Positions 57,691 through 64,000 of a stretch of DNA of 64,000 bases are shown one piece after another (positions within the stretch are counted from its first letter, which is position 1; the number at the start of each line of letters is the position of its first letter). A program made the translations under genes and the position numbers. The notes beneath the pieces are model-generated. The model ran no database searches. It saw nothing but the letters and a program-made list of their open reading frames with translations, and was not told the DNA's origin. Where the stretch lies: NCBI GenBank assembly GCA_936450465.1, contig OW388293.1:50210040-50274039 (forward strand), read 5' to 3'. This DNA comes from Gibbula magus. Taxonomy: Eukaryota > Mollusca > Gastropoda > Trochida > Trochidae.

Positions 57691-58828
57691 TAAAAAAAAT
57701 GTAATGTATCACATATTCAATAGAGTCTTGTTTACATGAGGTCGTAAAGTTACCCAGACTTTATATTCTCTGTTAAATTAAATTTCAAAAGTAAGAAAGA
57801 AAGTAATGAACAATAATAACAGTTTTTAATGAATTCAATATATAGGTACGTAACATCGGCAATCGTAATAAGCAATCGGTGGAGGTATTTTTTTTATATC
57901 ATAGACGTCATCAACATAATGATTGTAATGACAAGATTATCTTCCCTATAAGGCATAGCTCGCTCAAATCTTCATCACTGGCTTATTAAGGCATCACCTT
58001 TTCTGTGTCATATATATTTCAGTTAGCACTACCAGGTCCAGGTGCAGTACAGTGCTACGCTGGCACAGAAAACTTGACGAAATACAGCACGGATCAATTA
58101 GCCAGTGATAGAGACTGACACAGGTTATGGCTTGCAGGGGAAGTTGTCCTCATTGGTTTCATTCAGGCAATTACAGATTGTACCATTTTTAATTGAATGT
58201 TCACTATACAATAACTAGAGAGAGAAATGCAAAATATTTTTCAATAAATCTTAATATGTTGTTAAAGGGAAGTGCAAATCTGTCATCGGTCGAGTTATAA
58301 ATATATTTAAGAGTAATAATTCATTCATGAGACCAATTCATCAGGTAATTCCTGGAAACGAAATTCAAGATGATGGTTTCATTATTACAATGCATTCTTT
58401 TGAAAACGTATTGCTTGTAAGTATAATATCATTTTGTGTACGTCTAGACATACAATTGTAATAATACATTGGTTCATTTGTAGCAGAGCCCTTCCTCCAC
58501 TTGGATGTCCTTGAGTGCGCTGAAACTAAGAAAAGAGAAGAAACCCAAAGGCCCTGAAAGATTGTCAACATAAATTGAAGATCAATAGTACATATCGGTA
58601 CATTTCGTCATAACAGTTTGATATATTTAGTTATCAGAGGGACGGGCATATGTTCGATAGAACGTATCTGGAAAGCATATCATGCATTCGATAATCAATT
58701 CGCTATACAGACATGCAAGGAGTTTATATTTGAAAGCAAGATAAACTTTCAAGTCCTTTATATTGAACATTTATCATTCCTCAGTTCCATACACTTTGAT
58801 TTCTGTATGTGCTAGGCAAATATAAACC
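57691..58828. other. no supported gene
   Basis: Short frames only. The words CATCACTGGCTTATT (about 57975) and AATTAGCCAGTGATAG (about 58097) form a loose inverted pair around a GC-richer interior, possibly a decayed foldback element. Confidence 0.35.
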
Positions 58829-58981
58829 ATGGCAAAATCGACACAAACGGAATGTCCTGAACATGAAACATTTACAGATTTGATTTTAGATTTCATACGG
58901 GCATCTCATCCTCCTAACATGCCTGAAAGGATGGGAGTCATGATCACGCCAACTACAAACCTGTGTCTCGATAGTTCCTGA
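58829..58981 (+). CDS. candidate 50-codon open frame with a strong start context
   Basis: AAACCATGG at 58825-58831 is an excellent animal initiation context. The frame reads MAKSTQTECPEHETFTDLIL and continues through FIRASHPPNMPERMG before a TGA. It is less AT-rich than its surroundings. I recognise no family, see no convincing splice donor, and cannot exclude chance. It could be a short first exon or nothing. Confidence 0.2.
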   Translation: MAKSTQTECPEHETFTDLILDFIRASHPPNMPERMGVMITPTTNLCLDSS

Positions 58982-60223
58982 TTCATTATTCGTACCTCAT
59001 TTCAGACCGAACTATTCATTAAACATTTCGTTTCGGGGACTTAATACAGTCTATGCTCTTGTTGTTGATTTTATAAGATTCGGTGATGACGTGCATCAAA
59101 ATCTAAACTACGCCTGTAGTTTGAGATCTGTGACTGTAATTGATTCTTCCGGTTCCGGTCAGGAAGCGCATGCGTAAATGAAGTATTGCCAATTTCCGCT
59201 GGTAAACAGACGAAAGATCGTTGTGACATCAGTGTACAAGACAGGGAAACATCGCACACGACAACTACACTCAACAGCAATTGATGCTATCCTGTCTGAC
59301 TTTACGTACTGATGTCACATCGCACGTCAACACCATTGAAAAGACTTGAATTAATATGAGACCGAAACTCATAAAATACACGACTCATGTGAACGGGACT
59401 TCATACAAGCGGATCCAGGAATTTTGAAAGGGGTAGGGGTCCACCGATGGAAAAGCGGGGGCGACTTTTGGGGTCCCCATACCTCCCTGGGTTCGCCACT
59501 GTGCTAGTTTGTGTAGTTGATTGATGTTTTATAGGTATAGTTTTCTCCACCTAAAGTCACGAAACGTTCAGCCTGTTACGCATCGTAAATGATGCTATAT
59601 ACATTATGATATAAATTGAATAAACGTCTCATGTGACCGGGACTTTTTAAGTATGTCCTACATTGTGTAGTTGTTTCAGGACTAGTCTTCTTACACTTGT
59701 GGACATCCAGTAGGCGATGGTGTCAGCTTTACAAATGTGTATTGTATTACTGAAGTGTAATGCTCTACGCATCTCAAATAATACTATTAAAGACGTATAG
59801 CGTAGTGTATAATGTAATTATTTCAATACAGTTATATTGATATCTAGTAGCAAATGCAATCGTATTAAACTTGAGAGACGATGTTCATTTTACTAATGTG
59901 CATTGTATAACTAAAGGTTAATGGTACACTCATCTCGTATAAATAATATGTACAGTGTATAATGTAATTACCAGTAGCGAGACTATGAAAAGTTTCAATC
60001 AGCCAATGAAAACTTTGCTTGCTCAGTCTGTGGACCGTTCTTGATATAACATCGTTTCTGATTGGTCCATATGGGCCTGCTCGACAACGATGCTATTTGT
60101 GGTTAATTGACTTCACACTGTCTGACATAACTGATTACTTAAGTCAGTATAATATAATATAAAAGTCTAATGAAAAGTATAATGAACAGGCAGTAATTTG
60201 TCAAAGATCCAAGTCGTTTTTCG
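58982..60223. other. no supported gene
   Basis: A weak duplication of about 90 bp is visible near 59733-59815 and 59896-59965 (shared TGTATAATGTAATTA). ACTCATGTGAACGGGACTT (59383) recurs as TCTCATGTGACCGGGACTT (59627). The 69-codon minus frame at 59071-59280 has no features. Confidence 0.35.
59409..59504. repeat. short inverted-ended repeat
   Basis: AGCGGATCCAGGAATTTTGA at the left and CTCCCTGGGTTCGCCACTG at the right are imperfect inverted partners around a GC-rich interior. The form is that of a small non-autonomous element; the boundaries are approximate. Confidence 0.4.
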
Positions 60224-60560
60224 TTGAATCTTGAAAGCTGTTATGTTTTCTCCAAATTTGGTTCTATGACAACGAGACAACTTTCGTTCGCCTTATTTTG
60301 CCATCGTTTTAAAAATGACAACCAGTGCGCACCGCCTGGTTGGAGTAACCATGACATGCACATGAAGATGTGTTGTATAAGCACGTGCAATTTGTTGATT
60401 TTGAGAGACAACATGTATACAATTCATGCAAAATATGTTTTTCAATAATACGAGTATTGCATTACTTATCAAATCTTGAGTCGACAGAATATAGGGCATT
60501 ACAAAAAAGAGTATTTGCATACTTCTGAATTATTTCTTTAGACGTGAAAGTGTTAATACT

Positions 60561-60922
60561 TTAAAGGCGCTGTAGCACGTTTTTTCGCTCAAATAAGTCG
60601 ATGAAATGTATTTAAAAAATAATTTCACAAATCATACAACACCCTTCTGTCTTTGGAAAATCAAGTTAAAAATGGGTGTACATGGTTCCGTAAAGCAATG
60701 GGGATCGTTATTGTCATTCGAAATAATAAATTGTGTTCACAATAAAATGACCGCCATGCAATTTTTGCTTTATACGCAACACCGTTATCACTACTACGGA
60801 CAATTGGTTTGTGTAATAGGATGCTTTACCCTCTAAAGTAAATTTAAATGGCACAAACTATCATTATAAATATGGAATTTGAAAAAATAAATTTTGCCAA
60901 GAACGTGCTACTGCCCCTTTAA
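60561..60922. mobile_element. TTAA-flanked MITE, family 1, first of a head-to-tail pair
   Basis: TTAAAGGCGCTGTAGCACGT at the left and AACGTGCTACTGCCCCTTTA at the right. The interior matches 12621-12983, including AATAATAAATTGTGTTCACA-like sequence and ATGCAATTTTTGCTTTATAC. Its right TTAA (60919-60922) is also the left TTAA of the next element. Two small plus-strand frames inside are not conserved. Confidence 0.85.
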
Positions 60923-61408
60923 AGGCGCTGTAGCACGCCGTTTTTACTGAAATAAAGTGCTCTCACAAAAAGGTAGATAAATGTTACCAATGGCTAGATA
61001 ATATTCCTGAATCAATAAAATGAGTTCTAATTTCTAATGAGTTCTGTTAAGCCATGCCAGTTTTATGGTGTTCACATTAAAATGGTCACTCGAAGGTAGT
61101 TCAAGTGATTTGACTGATGTAGAGATACTTAAACACTCAAAATAGAGTTTTATATGTGGTACAATGATGGAATGGTCAACCATTTTGCTGTCGAAACTCT
61201 CAAAATCGCATGAGATCTTTACAAATATACCTCTCACACTGAAGAGTTTTACAAAAGTGTCACTTTATACGCCGCACCATGCTCCAGTTACGGGTGGTGT
61301 AATGAGATGTTCTACTCTGTAACGTAACAACATATTATGTAAACTTTAAAAATAAATGGTAAATTTGAGAAAAATTTATATGCAAAAACCGTGCTTCAAC
61401 CCCTTTAA
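60919..61408. mobile_element. TTAA-flanked MITE, family 1b, second of the pair
   Basis: Begins TTAAAGGCGCTGTAGCACG and ends CCGTGCTTCAACCCCTTTAA. The ends are those of family 1, but the interior is the longer 1b type found in units I and II (GAAACTCTCAAAATCGCAT, CTCTCACACTGA). The outer boundary is confirmed by the uninterrupted TTAAATAGGT site in the 42-kb and 51-kb paralogues. Confidence 0.85.
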
Positions 61409-61950
61409 ATAGGTCAGATAACTCAGAACCCTGGATGAAATATAAGTTTTATTTAAACCATTAACCAACTTTTTGTGACCTTCCGTGAAAATTCGTGAAA
61501 TATCTCTCATTTACCCATTAGATGACTAAATACATCATTTTAAGAGGCATATGTTTATCCTTTGCTGCATAAATGGTGAGATTTTTATAAGCCACGTCTT
61601 GTATTAGAGCCTCGTGTGTCGTAAGTGAAACGTTAAATGGACGAGGTGAAGACTATAATGATATTTCAAACGTGAAGAGACAACCTTGGTGAATTGGAAA
61701 CGTGCCCTGGTTACATAAGATGTTATGTAAATGGGTCATGGATACATACTCAATCAGATTTGTCATATTACGTTGTATGTGAACGTGGTTTATAAATTAA
61801 TAATAATGGAGAATGAATCAGTCGGAGGATTGGATTCTTTCAAAAGAAAGGCGAGTTGATGTTTTTGTGTTCACTGCTCCGAATGCATTCTTCATCTTAG
61901 TCCATGTATGACGTCACTAACCATGCATTTGTGATTTGTCATACTCATTT
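61409..61950 (+). repeat. continuation of the dispersed block split by the MITE pair
   Basis: Follows 51770-52200 from ATAGGTCAGATAA, through GTGAAACGTTAAATGGACGA, to ATGTATGACGTCACTAACCA. The part before the MITEs (60360-60560) follows 51540-51765. The block is older and more diverged than the unit I/II copies. Confidence 0.8.
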
Positions 61951-61961
61951 GATTTGTGATA

Positions 61962-62000
61962 CTGTCAAAGAGGCGTTAAACAATAACTCACTCACTCACG
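61962..62000 (+). repeat. SINE 3' tail fragment
   Basis: GATACTGTCAAAGAGGCGTT then AAACAATAACTCACTCACTC resembles the last part of the SINE at 62721-63029 (ATACTCTTGAAAGCGACATT then AAACCCCAACTCACCTCA). A tRNA-derived head is absent. Confidence 0.5.
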
Positions 62001-62090
62001 TGTGATTAGTTTGCATTTTAAACAACCATTATGCCCCCAAGTTTGTGATTCCGCGGTTTATTGTTTTACATTTGTCTATCTATCTGTCTC

Positions 62091-62130
62091 TTTGTCCGTT
62101 TGTCCGTTTGTCCGTTTGTCCGTTTGTCCG
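62091..62130 (+). repeat. 8-bp tandem repeat, five copies
   Basis: Five perfect copies of TTTGTCCG, followed later by further TTTGTCCG words (62279). Confidence 0.95.
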
Positions 62131-63340
62131 AAAAACCTTAACCTTGGCTTTATTTGTATTATTGGTAAGTGATAGGCCTTTGATACTTCGCATGTGTATC
62201 CATTGTGATGAGTCATTTCAGGTGAGGTCATCATTTTTTACCTCGTGACCTTGATCTCGGCACAGGGAGACAACTGTCCATTTGTCCGAAAACCCTTAAC
62301 TTGACCATATCTTTTGATTGATCATTGATATGCCTTTGATTTTTGACATTTGTATCTCACGTAATTGTTTTACCAAATGACCTTGACCTTGACATAGAAA
62401 GAATTTTTCGAAACTTTGGCCATACATTTGATTGATAAGTGATAGGCCTTTGGGACTTCACATGTGCACCGCTTGTAATGGGACCTTTCAGATGAGGTCT
62501 TTTGGCCTCGTGACCTTTTTTGTAAATCTTTAACCGTGGCTATATATTTTGGTCAGTGATAGGCTTTTGATACTTGACAAACGTTTCCGTTGACCTTGAA
62601 CTTGACCTTGACTTGGCATTTTGCCGAAACCTTAACCTTGACAATAACTTGTGCATGGTCAATGATATGCCTTTGATCCTTCACATATGTATTTATTGTG
62701 ATGAGCTCTTTCAGATGAGGGGGCGGGTTAGCGCAGTGGTTAGCGCGTTCGGCTTCGAATCAAGTGGTCCGGGGTTCGAATCCCGCCAGGGGCACGGCGA
62801 CTTTCTCTGCAGTAGAGAACTGTTCTACAAGCAGTAAGGTTTGGGTGCAATGCTACACTGAATTTCAGCGTAGTACCACCCATGGTTCGCTAGTTCCAGC
62901 AGATGCTCGCAGGTTTCACCGCAATGCATAGCCACATGGCGTTGCGGGCTTTCTCCCTGTCATAATACTAGCAGCCGCGATATAAGTGAAATACTCTTGA
63001 AAGCGACATTAAACCCCAACTCACCTCATCTCTTTCAGATGAGGAAATACATTTTGACCTCATGTCTTGCCCTTGCAGCAGGGAGAATTAAAAACAAACA
63101 AATTAGAGATGGTCATAACTTTTGATTTGTCAGTGATAGGCCTTTGATACCCGACATTGACATCCCTTGTGATAAAACCTTTCAAATTACTTCATTAATT
63201 ACCTTATAAACTTGACCTTAGGGCCTTTTCCGAAAATTGGCATAACATTGGCCAATAACTTTTGCTTGGTCAGTGATAGTTAACCTTTAATAGTTAACCT
63301 TTAATAGTTCACATGGGATAGTTCTAGTACTTACCTTGAC
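62131..63340 (+). repeat. degenerate tandem repeat of about 110-155 bp
   Basis: GTGATAGGCCTTTGATACTT-like words occur near 62170, 62325, 62440, 62548, 62663, 63134 and 63274. Each is followed by a CACATGTGTATCC...TTTCAGATGAGG segment and a GACCTTGACCTTGACATAG segment. Spacing is irregular and copies are strongly diverged. The SINE at 62721 lies within one unit. Confidence 0.75.
62721..63029 (+). mobile_element. tRNA-derived SINE with 15-bp target duplication
   Basis: The head resembles a tRNA with A box TTAGCGCAGTGGTTAGCGCG and B box GGGGTTCGAATCCC. These are the internal RNA polymerase III promoter elements. A conserved-looking central part (TGGTTCGCTAGTTCCAGCAG, CACATGGCGTTGCGGGC) and a tail, ATATAAGTGAAATACTCTTG then AAAGCGACATTAAACCCC, follow. 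CTCTTTCAGATGAGG flanks it exactly, at 62706-62720 and 63030-63044. The perfect duplication indicates a young insertion. The 87-codon frame across it is incidental. Confidence 0.9.
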
Positions 63341-63437
63341 AACACTTACTTATTTTAATCCAAACTACGGTTATGTCCGGGTGGCATCAGTCTCTAACCA
63401 ACACATCACAACATGAATTCAAAAGTTGAAAAACAAT

Positions 63438-63607
63438 CAGTCTGATTAAAATCAACCTTGATCCGAGGAATACAATTTGTAAAATAATGCATCTACCGGG
63501 ATACGAACAGGTACTGTAGATTCCTCGAAATATATGAGTTCGTATCCCGGTAGATGCACTATTTTGCACTTTTTATTCCTCGGAAAACGTCGATTTTAAT
63601 CAGACTG
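63438..63607. mobile_element. 170-bp foldback element
   Basis: CAGTCTGATTAAAATC at the left pairs with GATTTTAATCAGACTG at the right. GTGCATCTACCGGGATACGAAC-like sequence pairs across the centre (GCATCTACCGGGATACGAAC and GTTCGTATCCCGGTAGATGC). The whole element folds into one hairpin with a short loop. Non-coding. Confidence 0.85.
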
Positions 63608-64000
63608 AAACACAATTAATAGATAACCTAAGTACATATTTTAAAAAATGTCCACATTTGCTCACATTTATCGACATATATAATGGCACTGAATGCTTTA
63701 TTTCTATATGATAATCTCTATTTAATTACATTGAATCATAGGTTATATGCGCCACTGGAGAAACCCGACTTCGATTACAACCCAGAGGTCTCGAAAGGGT
63801 TCCAATGCGGCCAGTGATGGCCGAGAGGTCAAGCTGGACACAGGCATACTTGTAGTACCTACAAATATATCCTCCTGACCTCGACTGACCCCCTGCCTGC
63901 CTCGGGCGTCTGACCTCAGTCAATGACCTATAATACCTGTCCAACATTTGAAATATAGCAAGGCCTTATAGCAGTCCATGACGTTGTCAGTTTCGTACAT
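63608..64000. other. no supported gene at the window edge
   Basis: A 73-codon minus frame (63726-63947) overlaps a GC-richer stretch with GACCTCGACTGACC and CTGACCTCAGTC words. No domain is recognised. The stretch runs off the window. Confidence 0.35.

Noticed and set aside
62721..62795. Functional tRNA gene
   Set aside because: The tRNA-like head is continuous with a SINE body, a typical tail and a target duplication, and the acceptor stem does not close properly.
63790..63840. GGCCGAGAGGTCAAG resembling a tRNA A box
   Set aside because: No B box at a suitable distance and no cloverleaf could be drawn.

Overview
KIND OF GENOME. This is an intron-rich or intergenic stretch of an animal nuclear genome, AT-rich and packed with degenerate mobile elements and duplications. 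There is no bacterial-style gene organisation, rRNA or intact tRNA gene, and no convincing host gene in 64 kb. A tRNA-headed SINE, a CR1/L2-like LINE with endonuclease and reverse transcriptase domains, Penelope-like ends, many foldback MITEs and arrays of the GATAGGCCTTTGA type together suggest a marine invertebrate, most likely a mollusc. That assignment is inference from repeat style, not from a marker gene. LAYOUT. (1) 1-13.5 kb is a scatter of short non-autonomous elements: MITEs at 1960-2354, 3031-3239, 3551-3739, 5257-5337 and 8024-8282. It also holds a LINE tail pseudogene at 6594-6901, a Penelope-like remnant near 7.9 kb, a 32-bp minisatellite with a 192-bp higher-order period at 10164-10802, and two TTAA-flanked MITEs of one family at 11.7 and 12.6 kb. 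(2) 13.5-54.6 kb is one nested duplication complex. A left arm (about 13.9-23.57 kb) is the reverse complement, with gaps, of a right arm (about 34.2-42.2 kb). Between them lies a tandem array of four units of about 3.05 kb (23421 to about 35880), whose single-base markers alternate 1/3 versus 2/4. The outer right arm is itself repeated directly: unit I 37.1-43.1 kb, unit II 43.1-52.4 kb, unit III 52.4-54.6 kb (partial). Unit II is interrupted by a 3'-truncated LINE at 44.34-47.1 kb that replaces about 250 bp of the unit. (3) 54.6-64 kb returns to scattered repeats. It has a 47-bp tandem array split by a TTAA MITE (55308-55787), duplicated blocks at 56.5 and 57.35 kb, and a head-to-tail MITE pair at 60561-61408. 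It ends in a degenerate repeat array at 62.1-63.3 kb into which a SINE has inserted with a 15-bp target duplication. HOW IT FITS TOGETHER. The only substantial protein-coding capacity belongs to retrotransposons: one 763-codon LINE frame, and five copies of a LINE C-terminal zinc-motif tail. Because the region contains many paralogous copies of the same blocks, several insertions can be dated and bounded by comparison with an empty paralogous site in the same window. That is the strongest evidence available here. The complex could fold into long double-stranded RNA if transcribed, which makes it a testable candidate for a small-RNA-producing locus. Nothing in the sequence proves transcription.
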